Shown here in pieces: positions 18,869 to 30,089 of a stretch of DNA of 64,000 bases. The stretch is taken from positions 1,302,001-1,366,000 of the forward strand of contig NZ_CP009654.1 of assembly GCF_001880225.1 (NCBI RefSeq), read 5' to 3'. Position 1 is the stretch's first letter. The number at the start of each line of letters is the position of its first letter. The position numbers and the translations under genes were made by a program. The stretch comes from Francisella frigiditurris. Its GTDB lineage: Bacteria > Pseudomonadota > Gammaproteobacteria > Francisellales > Francisellaceae. Under the pieces are notes generated by a model. The model worked only from the letters and a program-made list of their open reading frames with translations, did no database searches and was not told where the DNA came from.

Positions 18869-20419
18869 ATGCTTTATAAAGAAATTAAATCTATAATACG
18901 AATTCCAAGAGGAACAGTATATATATTAATTGTTTACAGTATTCTTTTGGGTATTTTATCTTTAACTATACCAATATCCGTTCAAACTTTAGTTAATACG
19001 GTTGGAACAACGCTATCAGCTAGACCCTTAATTAGTATCACCGTTATTTTATTTATTTTATTGGTTACTTCATTTTTAATAAAACTATTACAAATTTATT
19101 TAGTCGAACACATTAAACGAAAAACATTTGTTAATCTTTGTTTGAAAATAGCTAAACATATCAATCTTGTTAAATTATCTAGTTTCGCTAAGCAGAATAT
19201 TGTAGAAAAAGTTAATCGTACTTTTGAAATTGGAATAATACAGAAGGCTATATATGTTATTTTTATAATTTTATTTGATATAGCACTACAAGCGGTTTTT
19301 TGTATACTTATTTTAGCTTTTTATCATCCTTTATTTCTTGTTTTTGATATTGTCTTAATAATTTGTATATTATTATCAATTTGTCTACCTTTCAAAAAAG
19401 CTTATAATGCTGCAATTAAAGAATCAAGTTCCAAATATAGTACTATTGCATGGATTGAAGAACAGGCAAATTGTCCTCTATTTTTTAGACAAGGAAATGG
19501 GTTTATAGGATTAGAGAACGTTGATAATCATCTATGTGGCTATCTTGAAAATAGAAAAGAGCATTTTAAATGGTTAGCTAAACATTATATATATATTGGA
19601 ATAATATATATATTAATAAATACTATTTTATTAAGTTTAGGTGGTTATTTAATAATACAGTCACAACTTTCTTTAGGGCAACTTATTGCTGCTGAATTAC
19701 TAGTAAATATAGTTCTAATAGGTTTATTAAGGGTTAGTTATTATTTAGAAGATTTTTATAATTTTTTAGTTGCGATAATTAAGCTATCTGAAATCTTGGA
19801 TTTACCACAAGTAAAAATTTTAAATAATAAACAAAACTCTAAAGTTGAGCTACTAAATAAAGTAACAAAATTTGAAATAATTAATAAAGATAAAACTATC
19901 TATATTTTTAACTTCAATGAAAATAATATAGTAAATTATAGCTTTAATAATGAAATATATAGTGCGTTGTTTTCTCAATTTTTTGATGAAAACAATGATA
20001 ATAAAGAAGTGAACTTTTTAATTAATGATATTAATAGTTACTTATACGAATCAGAATCTTTGTTAAAGAATATAATTTTTGTCAGAAATATTGAGATATT
20101 TAAAGGTAATGTATTAGATAATCTATTACTTTTAGACTCCAATATAGATAATCTTAATGAGTTAAATGATATGTTGAAGGATTTTAACTTAGAATCTCTT
20201 AAAACAGTCTTTTATAAAGAAATAGATTCTCAGAAAGTAAAGTATGACTTTAATTTTAATGATATCACTTTAGCAAAAATAACTATAATTAGAGCTATAT
20301 TACAAAAACCTAAGCTTTTAATTCTATTAGATTTATTTTCTATATTTGATGATGAAATCCAGAATAAAATTATTAAATGTATACAAAAATATAATATACC
20401 AACGATTATAATGAAATAA
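18869..20419 (+). CDS. ABC exporter-like membrane protein with degenerate ATPase domain
   Basis: A 516-residue protein with the type I ABC exporter transmembrane domain (about residues 1-315, six hydrophobic helices) followed by a shortened, decayed nucleotide-binding domain. No Walker A P-loop exists after residue 320. The signature region that should read LSGGQ is FNFNDIT, followed by the recognisable ITIIRAILQKPKLLILLD; the residue after the Walker B aspartate is leucine instead of the catalytic glutamate. The frame is uninterrupted, so the gene is kept. It is followed 20 bases later by an HlyD-type adaptor, implying a type I secretion or export pair. Export energy may come from elsewhere, or the role may be structural. 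Confidence 0.82.
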   Translation: MLYKEIKSIIRIPRGTVYILIVYSILLGILSLTIPISVQTLVNTVGTTLSARPLISITVILFILLVTSFLIKLLQIYLVEHIKRKTFVNLCLKIAKHINLVKLSSFAKQNIVEKVNRTFEIGIIQKAIYVIFIILFDIALQAVFCILILAFYHPLFLVFDIVLIICILLSICLPFKKAYNAAIKESSSKYSTIAWIEEQANCPLFFRQGNGFIGLENVDNHLCGYLENRKEHFKWLAKHYIYIGIIYILINTILLSLGGYLIIQSQLSLGQLIAAELLVNIVLIGLLRVSYYLEDFYNFLVAIIKLSEILDLPQVKILNNKQNSKVELLNKVTKFEIINKDKTIYIFNFNENNIVNYSFNNEIYSALFSQFFDENNDNKEVNFLINDINSYLYESESLLKNIIFVRNIEIFKGNVLDNLLLLDSNIDNLNELNDMLKDFNLESLKTVFYKEIDSQKVKYDFNFNDITLAKITIIRAILQKPKLLILLDLFSIFDDEIQNKIIKCIQKYNIPTIIMK

Positions 20420-20439
20420 CTAATTAGGACTTTATTAAT

Positions 20440-21450
20440 ATGAATTTTAAATCACAACAATTATTAAAGAAAAATCCTAGTTTTAAAAAAGTTTGTTTAT
20501 GGATTTTAGTAACTACTATCATAATATTTGTTTTATTAACATTGATTCCTTGGCAGCAAACAATAGATGGTAATGGAGAAGTAACTACAGTATCTCCCTC
20601 AGATAGAGAACAAAGGATAACCGCACCAATGGAAGGTCGACTAGGTAAGTGGTATGTAGTTGAAGGACAGAAAGTAAAAAAAGGTGATCCAATAGTTGAA
20701 ATATTAGATTTAGATCCTGATGTTTTATCTCGATTAGAAGAAGAAAAAAAAGCTATTGAGCTTGGTATTAGTTCTGTAGAGTTAGCTATAAAAAATGCTG
20801 AAAATAATATCGACAGACATGATCGCTTAAAAAAAACAGGTGCCAGTACACAAAGGATTTATGAAGAAGCTCAACTAGAGTTAGTAAAATATAGTACAGA
20901 TCTAGCAAAGGCAAAAGTTGATTTAGCAAAGATTAAAGTAAAAATTGCTAGACAAGATAGTAGATTAGTTAAGGCTCCAATAGATGGAACTATTGTTGAA
21001 AGAAGACATGGTGAAGGTGGTATTACAGTTAATCCAACTGAGTTTTTAGCTAATATTGTTCCTGATGGCAAATCAAGAATTGTTGCCCTATGGGTAAGAG
21101 GTATGGATGCTCCTTTAGTTAGTGTCGGAGATAAAGTAATGCTTCAGTTTGAGGGTTGGCCTGCTGTTCAGTTCAGTGGTTGGCCAGAAGTTGCTGTAGG
21201 GACTTTTGAAGGAGAAGTTTCATTTGTTTCTCCACAAACAAATCCTGTTGGTGAAGTTAAAATTTTCGTTAAACCTGAAAACAAAAGAGATTGGCCAAAT
21301 GCAGAGCTTTTAAGATTGGGCACAAAAACTAATGGATGGGTATTATTGAAAAATGTGACTTTAGGATATGAATTATGGCGTCGATTCAATGGATTTCCAA
21401 TTAACATAAATAGTAAGGAGCTATTAGTTAATAAAAATACCTCTAATTAA
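20440..21450 (+). CDS. HlyD-family membrane fusion protein
   Basis: Periplasmic adaptor of 336 residues. One transmembrane helix (about residues 20-42) is followed by a beta-barrel/lipoyl region (APMEGRLGKWYVVEGQKVKK), a coiled-coil hairpin of about 80 residues and the second lipoyl half (APIDGTIVERRHGEGG). It directly follows the ABC exporter-like gene and would link it to an outer-membrane channel such as TolC, which is not in this window. Confidence 0.88.
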   Translation: MNFKSQQLLKKNPSFKKVCLWILVTTIIIFVLLTLIPWQQTIDGNGEVTTVSPSDREQRITAPMEGRLGKWYVVEGQKVKKGDPIVEILDLDPDVLSRLEEEKKAIELGISSVELAIKNAENNIDRHDRLKKTGASTQRIYEEAQLELVKYSTDLAKAKVDLAKIKVKIARQDSRLVKAPIDGTIVERRHGEGGITVNPTEFLANIVPDGKSRIVALWVRGMDAPLVSVGDKVMLQFEGWPAVQFSGWPEVAVGTFEGEVSFVSPQTNPVGEVKIFVKPENKRDWPNAELLRLGTKTNGWVLLKNVTLGYELWRRFNGFPININSKELLVNKNTSN

Positions 21451-21523
21451 ATCTTGTCTTATACCTTTTTTAATTATAAGTCTTATATAATATTTTAAAG
21501 ATATTAAATTTTATAAAATATAT

Positions 21524-22741
21524 ATGCTTAAAAAAAATGATTTTAAAACTATTTTTTTAACTAGTATTGGTGGAATGCTTGAATTTTACGATTTTGTTAT
21601 TTTTAGTCTTTTTGCTATCGTTTTAGGTAAAACTTTCTTTCCTGCAGAAGAATCTCAAGCATTACAAGCTTTATCAGCTTTTACAGTATTTGCAGTTGGC
21701 TATTTTGCTAGACCTATTGGTGGAGTGATATTTGGACATATCGGTGATAAATATGGACGTAAAAAATCATTTCTTTTAACTATCCTTCTAATGGGTTTAG
21801 CATCTTTCTTAATAGCTTTACTACCTTCTTATAAGGAAGCTGGCATAGTAGCTACACTATTATTCGTCACATTGAGAATTATTCAAGGTGCTGCTATTGG
21901 AGGAGAAATACCTAGTGCTGTAGTTTTTGTAAAAGAATCTTTAATAAAACATGGTGGTTTAGCTTGTGGAATAATTTTTTGTTTTATTAATTTTGGAATA
22001 TTTTTTGCTGAAATTACAAAAACGATTTCTACTCATTTCTTTAGTGATGATTATGCTTGGCGTATAGCATTTATCTTTGGTGGAATTGCTGCAATTATAA
22101 GTTATTTCTTTAGAAAAGAAATTCATGAAACCGCTGCCTTTCTTAATAAAAAAGATGAACATAAAGTACCTGTTTTGAAACTTATAGTTTCTGAGAAAAT
22201 TGCTCTTATAAGAGCAATTGCAGCCATCTCTATTTTTGCAATGGTAATAGGATTTTTCTCATTATTTTTGCCGACTTATTTTACACTAAATAAAATATCT
22301 AATAGTTCAAATCTTATACTTATTAATTTATTTGTTTTTTCTATTGTCAGTATTCCCGCAGGTTTTTTAGCGGATAAGTTTGGAGCATTAGTTATATTAA
22401 TAATAGGTGCTTTTGGATTACTTATTTTTGGTAGTGCTTTTTATATAGCTATGGTAAATCACTCAAAATATTTACTCCCAATTATGTTAATGAATAATAT
22501 TTTTATGGGTATGATAGTTGGAGTTGCTTCAAATTACGCTAGTATGTTGTTTAGTCCAAGTGTTAGAGCAAGTGGTCTAGGGTTAAGCTATAATGTAACC
22601 TTTGCTATTTTTAATGGACTATTTCTTGTCGTTGCTAGTTTTGGTATAGCTAAAGGTTTTATGTTGATGCCTTTATTTTTAAGTATTATGGTTGTTATTA
22701 CTGCAATAATAATTTTATCTTTAGTAAAACAACCTAAGTAA
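21524..22741 (+). CDS. MFS transporter, metabolite:proton symporter type
   Basis: Twelve-helix major facilitator of 405 residues. The N-terminal GGMLEFYDFVIFSLFA, the loop 2-3 motif GHIGDKYGRKKSF and RIIQGAAIGGEIPSA match the metabolite:proton symporter branch that includes ProP and related carriers for osmolytes and organic acids. Substrate cannot be assigned. It is a probable single gene, 73 bases after the HlyD-family gene. Confidence 0.88.
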   Translation: MLKKNDFKTIFLTSIGGMLEFYDFVIFSLFAIVLGKTFFPAEESQALQALSAFTVFAVGYFARPIGGVIFGHIGDKYGRKKSFLLTILLMGLASFLIALLPSYKEAGIVATLLFVTLRIIQGAAIGGEIPSAVVFVKESLIKHGGLACGIIFCFINFGIFFAEITKTISTHFFSDDYAWRIAFIFGGIAAIISYFFRKEIHETAAFLNKKDEHKVPVLKLIVSEKIALIRAIAAISIFAMVIGFFSLFLPTYFTLNKISNSSNLILINLFVFSIVSIPAGFLADKFGALVILIIGAFGLLIFGSAFYIAMVNHSKYLLPIMLMNNIFMGMIVGVASNYASMLFSPSVRASGLGLSYNVTFAIFNGLFLVVASFGIAKGFMLMPLFLSIMVVITAIIILSLVKQPK

Positions 22742-22805
22742 ACTATCTAGTAAATTTTTGATATGTTAGAATTTACAAAGTTTTCGTTAAGAATATAAAA
22801 GTTAA

Positions 22806-24245
22806 ATGGAAGATTTCTTATTAAAATTACTCTATATTTTAGAGGCGAATATTGTTTTATTTGTTTGCCAAGTTTTTACTATATTTGTAGTTTTAAAACT
22901 AATAGTTGATAAAAAATCAGCATCTAATATTATTGCTTGGCTTTTAGCAATATTGTTTGTTCCTTACATAGCTATTCCTTTCTTCTTTATTTTTGGAAGA
23001 AAGGATAACGAAAAGAGCTCTTGGCAAAAAGACTCTATGAGTATCAATCAGAAATGCCCTATTGATATAAATAAGTATGGAAAAAATAATTTACCAATAG
23101 ATGTTATAAATGTTTTCTCTAGCTTACATGTTCCAACATTAACCTCTAATAATACTTTTGAGATATATACTGATGGAGTTGAATCCTATAAGCATTTTTA
23201 TGAAGCTATAAAAAATGCTAAGTCTAGTATTTATGTTCAAACTTATGTTTTCAAGCATGATACGACTTCTAAACTAATTTTAAGGCTTTTAGAGGAAAAA
23301 GCATCAGAGGGCTTAGAAATTAAAGTATTAATAGACTCTTTAGGATCTTTTTATACTTATAGGCACCAAAAAAGAATATTTAAAAATCTTCGAGCATTAG
23401 GTGCAAAAGTTGTATTCTTTATGCCAGTTTTATCAAATCCTTTTCGTAATTATATAAACTATAGAAACCATAGAAAAATCTATCTTATTGATAATAGAAC
23501 TGTATTTAGTGGTGGGATGAATATAGGTGATGAATATATGAGTCCTATGGAACATGAGGGAATGTGGGAAGATTTACTATTTAAAATAGAGGGAGAATCT
23601 GTAAATTATTTTTTAACAATATTTCAGTCAGACTGGCGCTTTTCTACAAAAAAAGAACTAAATCCTAATTTCTCATGTTATAGTGCAAATACAAATAATA
23701 GCAAAGAAAACTTTATACAAGTAGTACCTTCTGGTCCTGATATGGATGCAAATCAATTATATTCAGGGCTTATAACAGCTATAAATTCAGCAAAAGAAAA
23801 GCTATGGATAATAACACCGTATCTTATTCCATCACAAGACTTATTACAGGCTATAGTTTTAGCTAAGCATAGAGGTATTGATGTAAAGATTATCACACCT
23901 AAAAAATCTAATCATACCTTTATTGACAGAGCTAGGACTACATATTTTAGAGAGTTATTAGCAAATAACATAGAGGTTCATTTTACAGAGAAAATGATGC
24001 ATGCAAAAGCTATTCTTATAGACAAAAATTTAGCAATGCTTGGCTCTGTAAATTTAGATAATAGAAGCTTATTTCTGAACTATGAAATAGCTACTTTTGT
24101 ATATAGTGAATCTTCTGTTGCTAAAGTAGATAAATGGGCTAAAAATATGTTATTACAATCATCTCAAGATAATGATCATATTTCTAATAAAAAGTCTCGT
24201 TTGATTATAGAAAGTATAATTAAGATACTTACACCATTAATGTAA
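22806..24245 (+). CDS. cls: cardiolipin synthase (phospholipase D family)
   Basis: Membrane enzyme that joins two phosphatidylglycerols, or PG and PE, into cardiolipin. The 479-residue protein has two N-terminal transmembrane helices (about 10-30 and 40-60) and two HKD motifs: HRKIYLIDNRTVFSGG in the first half and HAKAILIDKNLAMLGS in the second. Length and layout match ClsA-type enzymes. It ends four bases from the end of the convergent NfeD gene. Confidence 0.94.
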   Translation: MEDFLLKLLYILEANIVLFVCQVFTIFVVLKLIVDKKSASNIIAWLLAILFVPYIAIPFFFIFGRKDNEKSSWQKDSMSINQKCPIDINKYGKNNLPIDVINVFSSLHVPTLTSNNTFEIYTDGVESYKHFYEAIKNAKSSIYVQTYVFKHDTTSKLILRLLEEKASEGLEIKVLIDSLGSFYTYRHQKRIFKNLRALGAKVVFFMPVLSNPFRNYINYRNHRKIYLIDNRTVFSGGMNIGDEYMSPMEHEGMWEDLLFKIEGESVNYFLTIFQSDWRFSTKKELNPNFSCYSANTNNSKENFIQVVPSGPDMDANQLYSGLITAINSAKEKLWIITPYLIPSQDLLQAIVLAKHRGIDVKIITPKKSNHTFIDRARTTYFRELLANNIEVHFTEKMMHAKAILIDKNLAMLGSVNLDNRSLFLNYEIATFVYSESSVAKVDKWAKNMLLQSSQDNDHISNKKSRLIIESIIKILTPLM

Positions 24246-24249
24246 TACT

Positions 24250-24681
24250 TTAAACTTTCTCACAGATAAAAGTTGTTGATTCAAATCCAGTAATTTTTAA
24301 TTTACTACCTTTGCTTACATCATTAACTTTAGCTCGCCAGACAGTATCTCCTAATTGGACTTTAACTATTCCATTTTCAGAATCTGATAATGCTTCTACA
24401 ACTCTTCCCACATAAATAGACATTCTATCATTAACATCTAAGTGCCCTACTTTCTTAATTTTAAGTTTCTTTCCAAATTTATAAAAAGCAATGACAACTA
24501 ATAAAGATAATATTAAAAATATTACTGCTTGAAGCATAATATCCATATTAGGAATAAAATAAAGAAATATAGACATAATTAAAGTTGCTATACCTATAAA
24601 AAGAAAAAATGTAGTAAATGAAAAAATTTCAATAATAAAACATATAATAGCTATTAGTAGCCAATATAGGTATTCTTCCAT
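24250..24681 (-). CDS. NfeD-like membrane protein
   Basis: Short NfeD protein of 143 residues with three or four N-terminal hydrophobic segments followed by an OB-fold domain (about residues 80-143, VGRVVEALSDSENGIVKVQLGDTVWRA, split in family terms as barrel strands). Such proteins pair with SPFH proteins in membrane microdomains. Its start directly abuts the stop of the upstream SPFH gene, as usual for this pair. Confidence 0.88.
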   Translation of the reverse strand: MEEYLYWLLIAIICFIIEIFSFTTFFLFIGIATLIMSIFLYFIPNMDIMLQAVIFLILSLLVVIAFYKFGKKLKIKKVGHLDVNDRMSIYVGRVVEALSDSENGIVKVQLGDTVWRAKVNDVSKGSKLKITGFESTTFICEKV

Positions 24682-25658
24682 TATTTATCTACCTTTACAT
24701 TTTTTAAGATTTCAGAAACCCCACTTAATGAACCTAACATACTTGTAGCTTCTACTGGGAGCATTATGGTTTTTGAATTACCTGATGCAGTGAGCTTACC
24801 AAGAGATTCAATATATTCTTTAGCAACAGAGTAATGCACTGATTCTAATTTCCCTTCTGCAATTGATTTTGAAATAGCATCTAATTTAAATGCTTCAGCT
24901 TGTGCTAATCTCTCTCTAGCTTCAGCTTCTCTAAACTGTGCTTCTTTATATCCTTCTGCCTCTACAATTTGTTTTTGTCTTTGAGCTTCAGCCTCTAAAA
25001 TAGCTGCTTGCTTTTCACCTTCAGCATCTAAAATAGCCGCTTCTTTTTTACCACTAGCCTCTAAAATAGCAGCCTCTCTTTTACCTTGAGCATCTAAGAT
25101 TCTAGCTCTTTTTTCTCTTTCAGCTTTCATCTGCTTAGCCATAGAGTCTAAAAGGTCTCTAGGAGGAGTGATATCCTTAATCTCTACACGAATAACTTTT
25201 ACACCCCATGGATCTGTTGCTTCATCTAAAACTTGTAATAGTTTTCTATTCATATCTTCTCTCTCAGAAAGCATTTCATCAAGATCCTTAGAACCTAAAA
25301 CAGTCCTTATATTAGTCATAATAATATTTTCTAATGCCCACTCTAAATTATTAACTACATAAGAAACTTTTTTAGAGTCCATTATTTGGAAAAAAGCAAC
25401 TCCATCAACTTCAACACTAGCATTATCTTTACTAATTATTTCTTGTTTTCTAATGTTAAGAACAGTTTCTTTCATAGAAACTTTACTTGCTACTCTATCT
25501 ACAAAAGGAATTATGAAAGCTAAACCAGGGTGTAAAGTTTGCTGATATTTTCCAAACCTTTCTACTATATATTCATTAGCTTGTGGAACTACTTTTACAC
25601 TAAAAGCTACAGCTAAAACACAAAGTAACAATATAGCCCCAGCAACAATTATAAACAT
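24681..25658 (-). CDS. SPFH/stomatin-family protein (QmcA-like)
   Basis: Membrane-anchored SPFH protein of 325 residues. An N-terminal helix (residues 2-20) is followed by the band-7 domain (VPQANEYIVERFGKY onward) and a long alanine/glutamate-rich coiled coil with repeating EAAILEA/DAEG units, about residues 190-265. Family members form large ring assemblies that organise membrane proteases and quality control. Co-transcribed with the NfeD partner that follows. Confidence 0.92.
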   Translation of the reverse strand: MFIIVAGAILLLCVLAVAFSVKVVPQANEYIVERFGKYQQTLHPGLAFIIPFVDRVASKVSMKETVLNIRKQEIISKDNASVEVDGVAFFQIMDSKKVSYVVNNLEWALENIIMTNIRTVLGSKDLDEMLSEREDMNRKLLQVLDEATDPWGVKVIRVEIKDITPPRDLLDSMAKQMKAEREKRARILDAQGKREAAILEASGKKEAAILDAEGEKQAAILEAEAQRQKQIVEAEGYKEAQFREAEARERLAQAEAFKLDAISKSIAEGKLESVHYSVAKEYIESLGKLTASGNSKTIMLPVEATSMLGSLSGVSEILKNVKVDK

Positions 25659-25686
25659 AAGCTTTCCTTAAGTTGGACAGTTAATT

Positions 25687-28071
25687 TTATCTATATGCAT
25701 TCTTAACATCATCATTAATAGTTACAGCGCTATTAACATCTAAACAATTAATTATTTTACTCATAAATTTATTAATAGCTTCATCTTCAAGTGTTTTATT
25801 TAAATCACTAAATAAAAATCTAACTGAAACATTAAACCCTTGAGAAACAGCAAACATACTAGATATATCAATTCCTTTTAAAGAAAATATATTTAGACTT
25901 TTTATTGGCTCTAAAATATCACTGATATTTGAATCATTAGCAACTAAGAATGAAATATCTCTAGAAACAGATGGGAATTTTGAAAACTTTTCAAATTTAA
26001 CTATATCTTTTTTAGTTAGCTCTACTAAGTCTAATTCAAAAACTATAGGAGGCTTTGACTTTATTTGTAATGCTTTTAGAGCCGTTGGATGTAAAACTCC
26101 TATTATACCAATTTTCTTATTATCAGAATAAATATAGGCAGATTGTCCCGGATGCAGCCAATGTATATCATCACAAACTTTAAATGATAAATTTTTAATA
26201 TGAGAACATAATGCTTCAATATCATTTTTTACATCAAAAAAATCAACTACTTTATTACTACTCCATGTTGTTGGATTAACATCTCCAAATACAAGGCCAG
26301 CAAATTTTGGACTCTCAATTCTTTGCTCAGCATTTTTACAGAAACAAACACCTTCTTCAAAAATTCTTACACGATTTTGCTGTCTATTAATATTAGCTTT
26401 AAAAGTATTTAAAAGTCCTGGAATAAGTGACTGTCTCATCACTGATAAATCTTGAGAAATAGGGTTTTGTAAAGAAATACCCTTATCATAAAAAAAATAC
26501 TCATCATGCTTAGGATCTATAAAGCTATAGTTAATAGTTTCATAATAACCTCTATCAACTAGCTTTGATTTTAATGACTGAAGAGATTCTTTTTCTTCCG
26601 ATATATTAACTTTTTGTGCTTTATATTGAGGCATAGTCTCTGGAAGCTTACTATAACCATAAATTCTAGCTATTTCTTCTATTAAATCTTCCTGAATTTC
26701 CATATCAAAACGATATGAAGGAGCTATAACTTCTAAAGTTGTATTATCTATTTTATTAACTGTCATATGTAATGACTTTAATACATTAGCAATGTAATCA
26801 AAATCAAACTGAGTTCCTAAAACTTTATTTAATTTAACTATAGAAAGTTTTATAGTTCTCTTAGAGTTTAAAAAATCTGCATCCTCACTACCATGTATAG
26901 GAGCTACCTTACCCCCAGCTATTTCTGTAATTAACTGTATAGCTAATTTCATGGCTTGCTGAGCTAATTGTGGATCAACACCTCTTTCAAATCTATGAGA
27001 AGAATCTGTATGTAGATTATATTTACGAGCTTTTCCAGCTATTTTTTCAGGAACAAAGAAAGCACTTTCTAAAAAGATATTTTTAGTTGAATCTGAAATT
27101 GCTGAATCAAGTCCACCCATAACTCCAGCCATAGCTAAAGCTTTTTTCTCATCTGCAATAACTAGAGTATCACTCTCTAATTCAACTTCTGTTTCATCAA
27201 GTAGAGTTAGTCTCTCTTTAACTTCAGCATATCGAACATTAATTCCACCTTCTAATTTATCTAAATCAAAGGCGTGCATAGGCTGCCCTGTTAAAAGAAG
27301 CACATAATTAGTTACATCAACTAAGAATGAAATAGACCCAATACCACTTCTTCTAAGCTTCTCTACCATCCATAATGGAGTTTCTACAGAATTATCTACA
27401 TCTCTAATTATACAGCCATAATAAGCTTTACATGCATCCATAGCTGTTATAGATACTTCTTTAGTCTCTGCTATTTCAACAACTGGATTTTTTATATGTA
27501 AGGGCTTTAATTTGATATTTCTCAAAGCAGCAACTTCACGAGCAATACCATAAACACTTAGACAATCTGCTCTATTAGGAGTCAAATCTACTTCTAGCGT
27601 ATTATCATTTAAACCTAGATATTCATTTATATCTGTACCTCTAGGAGCATCTGAAGGTAAATCCATTAAACCATCTGCTTTTTCTAAAAGTCCAAGCTCC
27701 TCTTCTGAGCACATCATTCCAAATGATTCTTGTCCTCTTAACTTAGATTTTTTAATTTTAAAATCACCTGGCAATACCGCACCTATCTTAGCAACAGGAG
27801 CTTTCATACCTTCATATATATTGCTCGCACCACAAACAATTGTTAAAAGCTCTGGTTCTGCAACATCTACTGTACAAACATTAAGCTTATCTGCATCAGG
27901 ATGCTTAGCAATAGCTTTAATCTGACCAACAACAACATTAGTTACTTTATCTTTAACTACTGGCTCTATTGCATCAACTTCTAATCCAGCTAATGTAAGT
28001 GTATCTGCTAAATCTTGTGAACTTTGTGTATCTGCTAAATATTCATTTAACCACTTATGACTAAACTTCAT
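25687..28071 (-). CDS. pheT: phenylalanyl-tRNA synthetase beta subunit
   Basis: Beta chain of the (alpha-beta)2 synthetase, 794 residues, full length. The N-terminal MKFSHKWLNEYL, the tRNA-binding OB domain (GQIKAIAKHPDADKLNVC), the B3/B4 editing domain, the B5 domain, the catalytic-like core and the C-terminal FDX-ACB domain (FSKFPSVSRDISFLV) are all visible in order. It starts 17 bases after pheS. Confidence 0.98.
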   Translation of the reverse strand: MKFSHKWLNEYLADTQSSQDLADTLTLAGLEVDAIEPVVKDKVTNVVVGQIKAIAKHPDADKLNVCTVDVAEPELLTIVCGASNIYEGMKAPVAKIGAVLPGDFKIKKSKLRGQESFGMMCSEEELGLLEKADGLMDLPSDAPRGTDINEYLGLNDNTLEVDLTPNRADCLSVYGIAREVAALRNIKLKPLHIKNPVVEIAETKEVSITAMDACKAYYGCIIRDVDNSVETPLWMVEKLRRSGIGSISFLVDVTNYVLLLTGQPMHAFDLDKLEGGINVRYAEVKERLTLLDETEVELESDTLVIADEKKALAMAGVMGGLDSAISDSTKNIFLESAFFVPEKIAGKARKYNLHTDSSHRFERGVDPQLAQQAMKLAIQLITEIAGGKVAPIHGSEDADFLNSKRTIKLSIVKLNKVLGTQFDFDYIANVLKSLHMTVNKIDNTTLEVIAPSYRFDMEIQEDLIEEIARIYGYSKLPETMPQYKAQKVNISEEKESLQSLKSKLVDRGYYETINYSFIDPKHDEYFFYDKGISLQNPISQDLSVMRQSLIPGLLNTFKANINRQQNRVRIFEEGVCFCKNAEQRIESPKFAGLVFGDVNPTTWSSNKVVDFFDVKNDIEALCSHIKNLSFKVCDDIHWLHPGQSAYIYSDNKKIGIIGVLHPTALKALQIKSKPPIVFELDLVELTKKDIVKFEKFSKFPSVSRDISFLVANDSNISDILEPIKSLNIFSLKGIDISSMFAVSQGFNVSVRFLFSDLNKTLEDEAINKFMSKIINCLDVNSAVTINDDVKNAYR

Positions 28072-28088
28072 CTATAACCTCAAAAATA

Positions 28089-29120
<1,032 letters not shown>

Positions 29121-29205
29121 TTATAATTTGCAGATATCTATTTTATAGTTTTATTATAATTATAAATTCATAATTATAGACCTTTTAAGAGTTTTTTAAA
29201 ACTAG

Positions 29206-30084
29206 TTATTTTTTTACTCCATACCTTGTAATAACAACGGCTCCGAACACTGCAATAATTCCACCAATAATACTTAAAGCTTTTGGTACCTCATCTAAAA
29301 ATACCCACCCTAAAAATATTGTAAATAAAGGCATTACATATAATGAGCTAGCAGCAATAGAGACTTTTAGATGTTTAAAAGCATATCCCCATAAAAGATA
29401 TGATAAAGCTCCAGGAAATATTCCCATATATATGATCATACTAACATCTAATAAAGAGGTATGAGAAAAGTCTTTAATTGCTTGGTTAGAAAAAATCAAT
29501 AAGAATAATGTTCCAAACCATATAAAGTAAGCTACAGCTTCAATAGGATGAAATTTTACTAAAATTTTCTTCTGAAAGGCTGTATATATAGCTCCTGCAA
29601 ATGCGGCTATATATACGTATAGTACTCCTAAAAAACGTATTTCACTATTACTCGCAACTAAAATAGCTCCTGCTCCTAACATACAAATAGTTAAGCCGAA
29701 TACGCCAGTTTTATTAATTCTTTCATTTAAAAATAAGATAGCTAAAACTATTTCTACTATAGGAACTTGGAAAATAATAAAATTAGCAACTCCTGCACTA
29801 ACAAATTTTTCTCCTTCATTTAAGAAAACGTTATAAATAAAAAAGCCTAAAAAACCTAATACTGCAAAATAAACTAAATCTTTAAATGTTGGTTTAATCT
29901 TATTTTTTAAAGGAATAAATATAAATAGCATTGCCAAAGAAGCAATAAGATATCTTACTAGTGATAAAGATCCTGAGTTATAGTTATGAGTCATAAAATG
30001 TCTGATACAAACAAAAGCAGAAGACCAGAAAAATATACATATTAGTAATGCAAAAAAAGCTTTTATATTTAAATTATTTTGCAT
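29206..30084 (-). CDS. EamA/DMT-family transporter
   Basis: Ten-helix drug/metabolite transporter of 292 residues with two EamA repeats (about 10-140 and 150-285). The substrate is unknown. It begins 5 bases after the stop of the DUF3261-like lipoprotein gene, so it is probably the last gene of the aryl polyene transport block, although DMT carriers are not a standard part of that pathway. Confidence 0.88.
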   Translation of the reverse strand: MQNNLNIKAFFALLICIFFWSSAFVCIRHFMTHNYNSGSLSLVRYLIASLAMLFIFIPLKNKIKPTFKDLVYFAVLGFLGFFIYNVFLNEGEKFVSAGVANFIIFQVPIVEIVLAILFLNERINKTGVFGLTICMLGAGAILVASNSEIRFLGVLYVYIAAFAGAIYTAFQKKILVKFHPIEAVAYFIWFGTLFLLIFSNQAIKDFSHTSLLDVSMIIYMGIFPGALSYLLWGYAFKHLKVSIAASSLYVMPLFTIFLGWVFLDEVPKALSIIGGIIAVFGAVVITRYGVKK

Positions 30085-30089
30085 AAAAG

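Noticed and set aside
18869-20419. Calling the ABC exporter gene a pseudogene
   Set aside because: The frame is intact, the transmembrane domain is conserved and the partner gene is healthy; decay is limited to the ATPase motifs.
24890-25120. Repeated segments that look like a DNA tandem repeat
   Set aside because: They encode the alanine/glutamate-rich coiled coil of the SPFH protein, normal for the family.
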